Of a DNA stretch of 10,188 nt, positions 1 through 6,473 are shown piece after piece. The DNA comes from Sulfurimonas sp. (GTDB taxonomy: Bacteria; Campylobacterota; Campylobacteria; Campylobacterales; Sulfurimonadaceae), in contig JANTGV010000018.1 in assembly GCA_024762745.1 (NCBI GenBank), forward strand, positions 1 through 10,188, written 5' to 3'. The notes under the pieces were generated by a model that saw only the letters and a list, made by a program, of their open reading frames with translations, had not been told where the DNA came from and did not search any database. Made by a program: the position numbers and the translations under genes. The stretch's first letter is position 1; each line of letters starts with the position of its first letter.

Positions 1-857
1 ACGTTATAGTCATGGACAGGCTTAAAAAAGCTCCCCCAGCAAGAAACGCAATTATATATGAGTATGATGGAATACGTTTAGAAAATGTTTATCTCAGAAC
101 TAAGGGAAGAGACGAGATTGATGGTCACTATGCAAATGCTCTGAGTAAAGAGAAAGCATTGGTAAAAGAGGATAGTTTAAATGCGCTCTACGTTGCATTT
201 ACAAGAGCTAGAGAAAACCTTATAATAGTCCAAAAATCAAAAGACTCTACTTTTGGACTGCTGGAGTTAAACGCAGGCTCATCCGGAACATTGTTATGTA
301 GTGTTGAAGGTGAGACTCACTCAGTTAAAGAGGAGTATAAACCTCTAGAGTACCAATCATTTGACTATGGAACTCAGAGTGATATTTTAGCTTTAGAAAA
401 AGAGTCTGACAGAGACTTAAGTGCTATTAACTTTGGTTTGGCCATGCACTATATGTTAGAGATGATGAGTGAGTTTTCTATGCAAAAGCTAGAAAACGCA
501 ATAGATATGACTCAAAACAGATTTGGATACTCACTCGAAGATGGTCAATTTGAAGATATACAAATGAGAGTAATACATCTCATCAAAAGTGAAGAGTTTC
601 AAAATTTGAGCAGTGGCGAGTGTTATAAAGAGAAGGCTATAAGATACAAAAATGATCTTCGTTATATTGATCTGCTTGTTAAACGCAAAGATGGAGGATG
701 GAATGTGCTTGATTATAAGAGCTCTATTGCATATTCTGAGGAGCATCTCAAACAGGTACGTTACTATGTCAAAGCGATAGTAGAGATAACGGGAGATACG
801 GTAGATGGTTATATATGTTATCTTCTTGAGAATGATATAAAAATTGTAAAAGTTTAG
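1..857 (+). CDS. addA: AddA/RecB-like helicase-nuclease, C-terminal part (5' truncated)
   Basis: This is the 3' end of an ATP-dependent helicase/exonuclease subunit that processes double-strand DNA ends for recombination, normally paired with AddB. The frame is open to the left edge and reads VIV just before the Met encoded at base 12, so that Met is internal (VIVMDRL resembles UvrD-family helicase motif V). Counting from that Met, LYVAFTRAR at residues 59-67 is helicase motif VI. A RecB-family PD-(D/E)XK nuclease domain follows, with His146 (FGLAMH), Asp220 (YIDLLV), Asp234 and Lys236 (VLDYKSS), and a QVRYY segment at 248-252 matching the QxxxY region. All expected nuclease residues are present, so this end looks active. 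About 281 residues are visible; family members are usually 900 or more. The position before rplM-rpsI matches the C. jejuni order as I recall it. The family is firm; AddA rather than another RecB-like name is inference. Confidence 0.88.
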   Translation, partial: VIVMDRLKKAPPARNAIIYEYDGIRLENVYLRTKGRDEIDGHYANALSKEKALVKEDSLNALYVAFTRARENLIIVQKSKDSTFGLLELNAGSSGTLLCSVEGETHSVKEEYKPLEYQSFDYGTQSDILALEKESDRDLSAINFGLAMHYMLEMMSEFSMQKLENAIDMTQNRFGYSLEDGQFEDIQMRVIHLIKSEEFQNLSSGECYKEKAIRYKNDLRYIDLLVKRKDGGWNVLDYKSSIAYSEEHLKQVRYYVKAIVEITGDTVDGYICYLLENDIKIVKV

Positions 858-913
858 AAGGGTTTTAAACCTTAAAAGAACCAAAAATTAAGCTATTTAT
901 AAGTTTATACAGC

Positions 914-919
914 TATACT
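914..919 (+). promoter_or_regulatory. possible -10 element of the rplM-rpsI promoter
   Basis: TATACT is a good match to the TATAAT -10 consensus used by the housekeeping sigma factor. It would start transcription near base 926 and give a leader of about 68 bases. There is no clear -35 box, which is usual in epsilonproteobacteria. Placement in the only sizeable gap before rplM supports it, but AT-rich DNA gives many chance matches. Confidence 0.35.
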
Positions 920-981
920 TTCGCCACAAAAGAAGAGAATTGTTTCGCTTTGGCAAAATGTTTCTTTTAGAAAATAAAAAT

Positions 982-985
982 AAGG
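982..985 (+). promoter_or_regulatory. rplM ribosome binding site
   Basis: AAGG lies eight bases before the ATG at 994, a normal Shine-Dalgarno placement that fixes the L13 start. Confidence 0.7.
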
Positions 986-993
986 GTTCTTGA

Positions 994-1416
994 ATGAAAT
1001 TTACAAAAATTGCAACTCCTGAACAAATTGATCAAAAATGGGTTTTGATTGATGCAGAAGGTAAAACTTTTGGTCGTATGATTACTGAAGTAGCTACTAT
1101 ACTTCGCGGTAAGAACAAAGTATGTTTTACTCCAAATGTTGACTGTGGTGACTACGTAGTTATCATTAACGCTTCTAAGGCTAAATTTAACGGTTTAGGT
1201 AAAGTTGCTAATAAAGAGTATTTCTCTCATTCTGGTTACTTCGGTTCTACTAAGAGTGTTAAAATGACTGAGCTTTTAGAAAAAAACCCTGAGAAACTAT
1301 ATAAGTTAGCAACTCGTGGTATGCTTCCTAAAACTAAGCTTGGTGCTAAAATGCTTAAAAAATTAAAAATTTATGCAGGTGCTGAACATCCTCACACTGC
1401 ACAAATTGCTAAATAA
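994..1416 (+). CDS. rplM: 50S ribosomal protein L13
   Basis: L13 is an early-assembling protein of the large ribosomal subunit. The 140-residue product matches the usual bacterial length and carries recognisable L13 sequence: [14 protein letters not shown] near the N-terminus (residues 15-28), then ATILRGKN and [11 protein letters not shown] around residues 34-60, the YFSHSGYFG block near 76-84, and RGMLPK with GAEHPH towards the C-terminus. The ATG has a well-placed AAGG upstream and the N-terminus aligns with the family, so the start is secure. The stop is followed after 11 bases by rpsI, the standard L13-S9 pair transcribed together. Codon use (many GGT, CGT, GTT and ACT codons) differs from the flanking genes in the way typical of highly expressed genes. 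Confidence 0.97.
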   Translation: MKFTKIATPEQIDQKWVLIDAEGKTFGRMITEVATILRGKNKVCFTPNVDCGDYVVIINASKAKFNGLGKVANKEYFSHSGYFGSTKSVKMTELLEKNPEKLYKLATRGMLPKTKLGAKMLKKLKIYAGAEHPHTAQIAK

Positions 1417-1427
1417 GGATTCATTAC

Positions 1428-1820
1428 ATGGCAAATAAAATATATGCAACAGGTCGTCGTAAAGCGTCTATAGCAAAAGTATGGTTAACTCCAGGTTCTG
1501 GTAAAATTACTATCAACGGTCTTTCATTAGACGCATGGTTAGGTGGACTTGAAGCTAAGAAGCTTCGTGTTAAACAACCATTAGTTCTTTCTAAGCAAGA
1601 TGGTGCGGTTGATATCGTAGCTACTACTGTTGGTGGTGGTTTCGGTGGTCAAGCTGATGCTCTTCGTCATGGTATTTCTCGTGCATTAGTTGCATTTGAT
1701 CCAGCGATTAAAGCTATCCTTAAACCAGAAGGTATGATGACTCGTGATGCACGTGTTGTTGAACGTAAGAAACCAGGTAAGCGTAAAGCTCGTCGTTCTC
1801 GTCAGTTCTCTAAGCGTTAA
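1428..1820 (+). CDS. rpsI: 30S ribosomal protein S9
   Basis: S9 is a small-subunit protein whose basic C-terminal tail reaches the P-site tRNA. The 130-residue product has the family signatures: [15 protein letters not shown] at residues 6-20, the [19 protein letters not shown] block near 69-87 that forms the conserved core, [12 protein letters not shown], and the invariant basic tail ending QFSKR. An AAGGA overlapping the rplM stop (1415-1419) lies eight bases before the ATG, which supports this start and close coupling with rplM. Codon bias matches rplM. Nothing is missing or unusual in the protein. The gene ends the ribosomal unit; the next gene begins 190 bases later after a run of inverted repeats. 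Confidence 0.97.
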   Translation: MANKIYATGRRKASIAKVWLTPGSGKITINGLSLDAWLGGLEAKKLRVKQPLVLSKQDGAVDIVATTVGGGFGGQADALRHGISRALVAFDPAIKAILKPEGMMTRDARVVERKKPGKRKARRSRQFSKR

Positions 1821-1833
1821 CACCTGTTTTATA

Positions 1834-1863
1834 CATAATAATGAGCAAAAGCCCATTATTATG
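1834..1863 (+). repeat. perfect 10-base inverted repeat after rpsI
   Basis: CATAATAATG (1834-1843) and its exact reverse complement CATTATTATG (1854-1863) flank ten bases that can add GC/GC pairs around an AAAA loop. The RNA would fold into a long AU-rich hairpin 13 bases after the rpsI stop. It lacks a following T-run, so it is not a classical terminator; it may mark or protect the mRNA 3' end. The repeat is directly visible; its role is inference. Confidence 0.75.
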
Positions 1864-1884
1864 GCAGGGACACTCTGTCCCTAC
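1863..1884 (-). repeat. REP-like palindrome with GTAG foot
   Basis: AGGGACA (1866-1872) and TGTCCCT (1876-1882) are exact reverse complements around a CTC loop. On the minus strand the unit reads GTAGGGACAGAGTGTCCCT. GTAG at the foot of a GC-rich imperfect stem is the layout of REP elements mobilised by RAYT (TnpA-REP) transposases. GC content stands out from the surrounding AT-rich gap. No RAYT gene is in the window, and a single copy cannot prove REP membership. A contribution to 3'-end formation of the ribosomal transcript is also possible. Confidence 0.55.
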
Positions 1885-1899
1885 AACCCCCTAAAGCTA

Positions 1900-1932
1900 C
1901 AAAAAACTTATTTTTTGAGAATATACTCTCAA
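1900..1932 (+). repeat. two further small inverted repeats
   Basis: CAAAAAA (1900-1906) pairs with TTTTTTG (1911-1917) around CTTA, and the overlapping TTGAGA (1915-1920) pairs with TCTCAA (1927-1932) around ATATAC. The two hairpins share bases 1915-1917, so they cannot both form fully. The T-run at 1911-1916 on the plus strand could act as the U-tract ending transcripts from rpsI, making this a weak terminator candidate. AT-richness makes chance occurrence plausible. Confidence 0.4.
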
Positions 1933-1976
1933 CGCACAGATCAAACGAAAACAATCTTTAGTTAAACTTATTTATA

Positions 1977-1982
1977 TATAAT
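1977..1982 (+). promoter_or_regulatory. -10 element for the four-gene operon
   Basis: A perfect TATAAT in a T/A-rich context (TTATATATAATG) lies 28 bases before the start at 2011. Transcription would begin near base 1989, leaving a short leader that contains the ribosome binding site AAAGAGG. No -35 box is obvious. An in-frame ATG at 1981 overlaps this element and so is unlikely to be the translation start. Confidence 0.55.
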
Positions 1983-1996
1983 GTCCTCACATAATC

Positions 1997-2003
1997 AAAG
2001 AGG
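1997..2003 (+). promoter_or_regulatory. ribosome binding site deciding the start at 2011
   Basis: AAAGAGG lies seven bases before ATG 2011. The in-frame ATG at 1981 has no such site and overlaps the -10 box, so 2011 is the better start. Confidence 0.7.
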
Positions 2004-2010
2004 CATTTTT

Positions 2011-3387
2011 ATGAAAAAAATCGTTATATTTCTACTTGTTGTAATTTTAGTTGCTACTGCACTTCCAGTTATCGGAAATAAACTTGTTGAGAACTCACTT
2101 GATGATAGACTCGCTACGCTAAGCTCGTATGGTTTAGAACTTAGTAAGGCAGAGACAGAGTCAAGTTATCTTTCAACAAAAAAGCATTTTGAGTTTTTAC
2201 TAAGAGATGCGGATAAATTTGTTGCGTATTTGAATCAATACTCTGATCAACAGATACCACCTTATGTAAATGCAATGTTTGATGGTGTTGTAGTTGGAGC
2301 AGATGTGGAGTATTGTAATTTTCCACTCAGTAAAGATTTAACTCTAGATATCTATCCATTGACACTCTCTAAAAGTATGATGGAGAGTATAAAGAGTGAA
2401 GATTTAAATTTTTATAACTATCTGGAAAAGTTTCTTCACTCAAAAGGAGTTTTATATCACATTAACTACAATATAATAAGTGAAGATTTTGATGGCTATA
2501 TTAAAGATATTAAAGAGAGTTACACTCTTAAAGATTCAACTCTTATAGCACTAGATTTACTTAATGCAACTTATGAGGGAAATGGTGAACTAATAGCTCC
2601 AGAACGTCTCAAATCCCAAATAGATAAAATCAATTTATCAGTAGACAATGTAAATACGAAATTAAACTTTACTCTTGATGACTTTAGCAGTCAGTCAGTT
2701 TTTGAATCACAAAGTACATATATTACAAGTGGTAATTTAAAGGGGGTTCAACTCAGTGTTGATACAATGAGTGAGGACCTTATATTTAAGGCAAATGATA
2801 TTAAAGTCAATTTCTCTTCAAATACTCAAGGCGATAAAGCACAGATGAGTGCGAGTAGTTCACTAAGTGATTTGAGTATTAAATCCGATAAAATAGATAT
2901 ATTTATGAAAGAGTTTATGTATGATGCAGCTGTTCATGAAATGGACAAAGACTCTCTAGAAGAGTTAAGAGTTATAACTTCTAAAGCAAAAGTTTCATCT
3001 TCTTCAGTACTTCAAGAAGATATACAAAACGCAGCAGTAAAACTCCTTTCTCATGGATTAAAGGTAGATATTGCAAGGTTTTCACTTGATAATGTTACTT
3101 TAAACCAAACAGAAGACTTGAAAGGCTTTGATTTAAAGGCAAAACTAGAGATGAAAGAGGACAAGGATTTAGTGCAGAAGGTTAAACTTTCTCCTCTTTT
3201 AGTGGCAAATAATCTGGACATGACAATCAATATTAAACTCTCTAAACAGTTATATGCCAAATTAAATAAAGGTCTGCCGATGAGTAGTATGGCCACTGCT
3301 TATGCTAAAGAGAGTGGCAACGATGTTTTATTTGATATTACATTTTTAAATGGTGAGTTTAAAGTGAATGGAAAAGCACTAAGATAA
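2011..3387 (+). CDS. DUF945/YdgA-like exported or membrane-anchored protein
   Basis: The 458-residue product has no known biochemical role. From Met 2011 it begins MKKIVIFLLVVILVATALPVIGNK: a short basic start and one hydrophobic segment (about residues 4-22), either a signal peptide or an N-terminal anchor. The rest is soluble, with many Ser, Asp and Lys residues, and should face the periplasm. The layout (single N-terminal segment, then a tail of about 430 residues rich in alternating polar/hydrophobic stretches such as FTLDDFSSQSVF and LDNVTLNQTEDLKGFDLKAKLEM) resembles the DUF945 family, whose E. coli member is YdgA. I place it there by general resemblance, not by a diagnostic motif. Repeated SxxLxxxxIxxxxxxFS-like strands suggest an elongated beta-rich fold, possibly AsmA-like. 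It is first in a tight operon with three plus-strand genes, two bases before the next start. Confidence 0.65.
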   Translation: MKKIVIFLLVVILVATALPVIGNKLVENSLDDRLATLSSYGLELSKAETESSYLSTKKHFEFLLRDADKFVAYLNQYSDQQIPPYVNAMFDGVVVGADVEYCNFPLSKDLTLDIYPLTLSKSMMESIKSEDLNFYNYLEKFLHSKGVLYHINYNIISEDFDGYIKDIKESYTLKDSTLIALDLLNATYEGNGELIAPERLKSQIDKINLSVDNVNTKLNFTLDDFSSQSVFESQSTYITSGNLKGVQLSVDTMSEDLIFKANDIKVNFSSNTQGDKAQMSASSSLSDLSIKSDKIDIFMKEFMYDAAVHEMDKDSLEELRVITSKAKVSSSSVLQEDIQNAAVKLLSHGLKVDIARFSLDNVTLNQTEDLKGFDLKAKLEMKEDKDLVQKVKLSPLLVANNLDMTINIKLSKQLYAKLNKGLPMSSMATAYAKESGNDVLFDITFLNGEFKVNGKALR

Positions 3388-3389
3388 CT

Positions 3390-4886
3390 ATGAAATATCT
3401 TCTAGTTTTTCTCTTCTCTTTAAACATTTTTGCTTCTACTCTTCATTTGGCAACCTCTGCCAATCCATCGAGGATAAACCCTATTTTAGCTACAGATTCA
3501 AGTTCGAGTGAGATAGCAGGGTTTATATTTAATGGGCTGGTCAAGTACGACAAAGACTCCTCTACGATTATTTCAGACTTAGCAGATAAGTTCTATTTTA
3601 AAGATAATACGACTCTTATCTTTGAACTCAGAAAAGATGTAAAATGGCATGATGGAGAGATTTTTAGTGCAGAAGATGTGCTTTTTACCTATGAGACACT
3701 CATATCTGAAAAGATAGCTTCTCCATATAGTGCTGCATTTAGATTTGTAAAGAGTGTAAAAATCTTAGATGAGTTCAAAGTAGAAGTGGTATACATGAAA
3801 CCTTACTTTAAGGCTCTAGAGACTTGGATGATGGGGATACTGCCGGCACATCTTTTAAAGGGTGAAAAAAATCTGATGAGCTCTAAGTTTAATACAGACC
3901 CGATAGGAACAGGTCCCTATAGACTCCATCAGCTAGAACACTCTAAAAACATAATACTTACTGCTTTTGATGAGTATTTTGAAGGACGTCCAAAGATAGA
4001 CAGAATCTCTTTTCATGTTATAGCAGATCCTATGACACGATTTTTAATGCTGAAATCTGGGACTTTAGATATAGGTTCAGTAGAGCCAATGGCTTATGAG
4101 AGACAGCTAAGCGCAGATTTTTTTGACACTTTTAACACTTATGAGGATATCAGTCACTCCTATACGTATTTAGGTTTTAATTTAAGACGTGAGAAGTTTA
4201 AAAACCCAGATGTTAGAGAGGCACTCTCTTTGGCAATAGATAGACAGGAGATAGTTGACATACTCTTTTTTAAACATGCAAGAGTCTGTACAGGTCCTTT
4301 TCTACCAGGAACAAAAGCTTTTAATCAAAATGTAAAAGCCCCAGTTCAAGATTTGGAAAAAGCAAAAGAGTTACTTAAAAACGCAGGGTATACAAAGAGT
4401 AATCCTTTTGAATTTGAGATAGTTACTTCAAATTCAAGTTCTATAAGACCATATGCAGCTCAAATTTTACAGCACCAACTCAAAAAAATAGGAGTTGTTG
4501 TAAACTTAAGAGTGATGGAGTGGCAGGCATTTTTAAATATGGTCGTTTTTCCAAATAAGTTTGACGCAGTACTTCTAGGTTGGGGACTCTCTCCTACACC
4601 TGACCCTTATATGTTCTGGCATACAGAGAGTGATAAAAAAGGTGGCTTTAACTTAGTTGGTTATGACAATCCAAAAATAGATAAGATGATAGAGGAGTCT
4701 CAAACTATTATAGACAGAGAGAAGCTCTCTTTGATATGGCAGGAGATGTTTAAAATTATCGTAGAGGATAATCCATACCTTTTTTTATATATCCCTAATT
4801 CTATCACCGCAGTAAACAGAGATATTAAAAATGTGACTCAAAGTACCAGTGGTATCTGGCATAACTATATAGAGTGGGAAAAATAG
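3390..4886 (+). CDS. family 5 extracellular solute-binding protein (peptide/nickel ABC type)
   Basis: The 498-residue product belongs to the DppA/OppA/NikA solute-binding family (SBP_bac_5), which captures peptides, nickel chelates or similar ligands in the periplasm for an ABC permease. A signal peptide covers roughly residues 1-15 (MKYLLVFLFSLNIFA). No Cys follows it, so this is a soluble periplasmic protein, not a lipoprotein. The mature start, TLHLATSANPSRINPIL, is typical of the family. Other hallmarks are LRKDVKWHDGEIFSAEDVLFTYE near 80-102, PIGTGPYRL near 171, VREALSLAIDR near 277 and the C-terminal WGLSPTPDPYMFWH region near 399. Length is normal. No permease or ATPase gene is adjacent, so its transporter, if any, lies elsewhere. 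The start is two bases after the upstream stop, with no strong ribosome binding site, suggesting translational coupling. Ligand cannot be told from sequence. Confidence 0.88.
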   Translation: MKYLLVFLFSLNIFASTLHLATSANPSRINPILATDSSSSEIAGFIFNGLVKYDKDSSTIISDLADKFYFKDNTTLIFELRKDVKWHDGEIFSAEDVLFTYETLISEKIASPYSAAFRFVKSVKILDEFKVEVVYMKPYFKALETWMMGILPAHLLKGEKNLMSSKFNTDPIGTGPYRLHQLEHSKNIILTAFDEYFEGRPKIDRISFHVIADPMTRFLMLKSGTLDIGSVEPMAYERQLSADFFDTFNTYEDISHSYTYLGFNLRREKFKNPDVREALSLAIDRQEIVDILFFKHARVCTGPFLPGTKAFNQNVKAPVQDLEKAKELLKNAGYTKSNPFEFEIVTSNSSSIRPYAAQILQHQLKKIGVVVNLRVMEWQAFLNMVVFPNKFDAVLLGWGLSPTPDPYMFWHTESDKKGGFNLVGYDNPKIDKMIEESQTIIDREKLSLIWQEMFKIIVEDNPYLFLYIPNSITAVNRDIKNVTQSTSGIWHNYIEWEK

Positions 4887-5771
4887 ATGAAGAGCGAGAA
4901 GACAGTATCATTAATACTAGGAAGTGGTGGTGCTCGTGGTTTAGCGCACATAGGTGTAATACAATATCTTGTAGAAAATAGTTACCAAATAAAATCGATA
5001 TCAGGATGTTCTATAGGTGCGTTGATTGGTGGGATATATGCTGCCGGTAAACTTGATATATTTGAAGCTTGGGTGAAAGCGTTAAATAGGCTTGATATTA
5101 TCACCCTATTGGATGTCTCTTGGAGTGGCGGAGGCTTTGTTAAAGGTGATAAGATAATATCTACCTTAAAAGATTTGATTGGTGATATCGATATAGATGA
5201 ATTAAACATTAAATTTACAGCAGTGGCAGCGGATGTAAAAAGAGAAAAAGAGATTTGGTTAAGCAAGGGGAATCTGTTTGATGCAATTCGTGCTTCAATC
5301 TCTTTGCCGATGTTCTTTACTCCGTATACAATCAATGGTATAGAGTTGGTAGATGGCGGAACACTCAACCCTGTTCCAATAGCACCTACATTTCAGGATA
5401 ATACAGATCTGTCAATAGCTGTAAATTTAGGTGCAATAAGCAGTAATACAATTCAAAACATAGATGTTGAAGAGAATAAAGAGGAATCAATCAGTGATAA
5501 TATAACTGTTTTTCTAAATAAGATTAAAGAGACAGTCTCAAGTCAACACTCAGAGAGTTGGAGTATGTATGAGGTTGCCAATCAATCATTTGATGCAATG
5601 CAAAATACTATAGCAAGACAGAAACTAGCCGCATACCCTCCAGATATTTTAGTAGATATATCACGGGATGCCTGTGGAACTTTGGAGTTTGACAGAGCAG
5701 ATGAGATGATACTTTTGGGTTATAAAAGTATAAAAGAACTACTTGAAAAAAACCAGGATATTAAAATATGA
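4887..5771 (+). CDS. patatin-like phospholipase (RssA/NTE type)
   Basis: The 294-residue product is a patatin-fold serine lipid hydrolase that should cleave acyl esters of phospholipids or lysophospholipids. All active-site elements are visible: the glycine-rich oxyanion loop GSGGARGLAHIG (residues 12-23), the nucleophile elbow GCSIG with Ser42, and the second half of the Ser-Asp dyad at Asp156 in VDGG. The region between, including IRASISLPMFFTPY near 134-147, is also typical. There is no signal peptide or membrane segment, so it is probably cytoplasmic, possibly membrane-associated. The roughly 120 residues after the DGG motif have an acidic linker (VEENKEES) and then a helical tail. The ATG directly abuts the upstream stop, and the end overlaps the next start by four bases, so the gene is co-translated in the operon. 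The natural substrate is unknown. Confidence 0.92.
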   Translation: MKSEKTVSLILGSGGARGLAHIGVIQYLVENSYQIKSISGCSIGALIGGIYAAGKLDIFEAWVKALNRLDIITLLDVSWSGGGFVKGDKIISTLKDLIGDIDIDELNIKFTAVAADVKREKEIWLSKGNLFDAIRASISLPMFFTPYTINGIELVDGGTLNPVPIAPTFQDNTDLSIAVNLGAISSNTIQNIDVEENKEESISDNITVFLNKIKETVSSQHSESWSMYEVANQSFDAMQNTIARQKLAAYPPDILVDISRDACGTLEFDRADEMILLGYKSIKELLEKNQDIKI

Positions 5772-6406
5772 TAATACTGTTTGATTTAGACGGAACGCTT
5801 ATAGAATCAACTGAGGCTATTACTTCAACTTTTCATCATGCCTTTGATGTTCAGGGCGAAAAACATCCCACAGATGCAGATATTCAAGCACTTATAGGCT
5901 ATCCGCTTGATGTTATGTTTGCCAGACTTGGAGTAGAAGAGAGCAGGGTGTGGGACTTTGTAAATACCTATAAACAGAAGTATAGAACAATCTCAAAAAT
6001 TAAAACTGAACTACTTCCCCAAGCTAAAGAGGCAGTGGAGTTGGCAAGTAGTTTCGCAGAGCTAGGTATAGTTACTACAAAAACTGGACTCTATTCACAA
6101 GAACTTATGGAACACTTTGGAATTATGCAACATTTTGAGGTTCTTGTAGGTCGAGAACATGTGCAGAATCCAAAGCCACACGAAGAGCCAATTTTAACAG
6201 CACTCACAAGCTTTGATTGTGAGAATAAAGAGATATGGATGATAGGAGATACGAAACTTGATCTCCTCTCTGCACAAAACGCAGGTGTAAACTCTATAGG
6301 TGTTCTTAGTGGATATGATACTCACGAAACACTTCAGGAGTTCACAGATATCATACACAATAATGCTCTTGAAGCCGTAGAGTATTTAAGAACAAGAAAG
6401 ATATAA
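5768..6406 (+). CDS. HAD-family phosphatase, phosphoglycolate-phosphatase-like
   Basis: The 212-residue product is a haloacid dehalogenase superfamily phosphatase of the Gph/PGP subtype. Motif I is FDLDGTL, with nucleophile Asp6 and general acid Asp8. Motif II is the Thr of IVTTKTG near 101-107. Motif III is Lys136 in NPKPHEEP. Motif IV is MIGDTKLDLLSA with Asp161 and Asp165, which hold Mg2+. The alpha-helical cap lies between motifs I and II (about 15-85), as in subclass I members. No signal peptide, so cytoplasmic. The substrate could be 2-phosphoglycolate, pyrophosphate (PpaX-like) or a sugar phosphate; sequence alone does not decide. ATG overlaps the upstream stop as ATGA, and AGGA at 5755-5758 is correctly spaced. 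It is the last gene of the operon. Confidence 0.88.
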   Translation: MIILFDLDGTLIESTEAITSTFHHAFDVQGEKHPTDADIQALIGYPLDVMFARLGVEESRVWDFVNTYKQKYRTISKIKTELLPQAKEAVELASSFAELGIVTTKTGLYSQELMEHFGIMQHFEVLVGREHVQNPKPHEEPILTALTSFDCENKEIWMIGDTKLDLLSAQNAGVNSIGVLSGYDTHETLQEFTDIIHNNALEAVEYLRTRKI

Positions 6407-6421
6407 AAGATTTCTATCTAA

Positions 6422-6454
6422 CTTTTAAATTTCAAAAATTTCAAGATTTAAAAG
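6422..6454 (+). terminator. AU-rich inverted repeat after the phosphatase gene
   Basis: CTTTTAAAT (6422-6430) and ATTTAAAAG (6446-6454) are exact reverse complements around 15 bases, starting 16 bases after the stop of the phosphatase gene. The loop side contains a 9-base tandem duplication (AAATTTCAA twice, 6427-6444). The stem is nearly all A-U with no U-tract after it, so termination would be weak. It is the only candidate for ending the operon before the luxS leader. Confidence 0.4.
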
Positions 6455-6456
6455 GA

Positions 6457-6462
6457 TAAAAT
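6457..6462 (+). promoter_or_regulatory. possible -10 element for luxS
   Basis: TAAAAT in an AT-rich stretch would start transcription near base 6469, just before the palindrome that opens the structured leader. There is no recognisable -35. The fit with the leader is suggestive, but the match is only five of six and AT-rich context makes it weak. Confidence 0.3.
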
Positions 6463-6473
6463 ACAAATAATAA

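Noticed and set aside
859..875. AAGGGTTTTAAACCTT as a terminator for addA
   Set aside because: The stem is only six pairs with a bulge and a three-base loop, and A-rich rather than T-rich sequence follows.
531..884. 117-codon minus-strand reading frame opposite addA
   Set aside because: It is antisense to the conserved nuclease domain; its hydrophobic Phe/Ile/Tyr-rich translation is what AT-rich antisense DNA produces.
1744..1965. 73-codon plus-strand reading frame over the end of rpsI
   Set aside because: It lies in another frame of rpsI and continues through the inverted repeats; the protein has no recognisable features.
1981..2010. Ten-residue N-terminal extension of the DUF945-like gene from ATG 1981
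   Set aside because: That ATG overlaps the -10 box TATAAT and has no ribosome binding site, while ATG 2011 has AAAGAGG and starts a clean signal sequence.
4982..5368. 128-codon minus-strand reading frame opposite the patatin gene
   Set aside because: It is antisense to the conserved catalytic region of a clear patatin gene and has no ribosome binding site or recognisable domain.
6427..6444. Tandem 9-base repeat AAATTTCAA as a seed of a CRISPR or satellite array
   Set aside because: Only two copies of a simple AT-rich unit, with no spacers and no further copies in the window.
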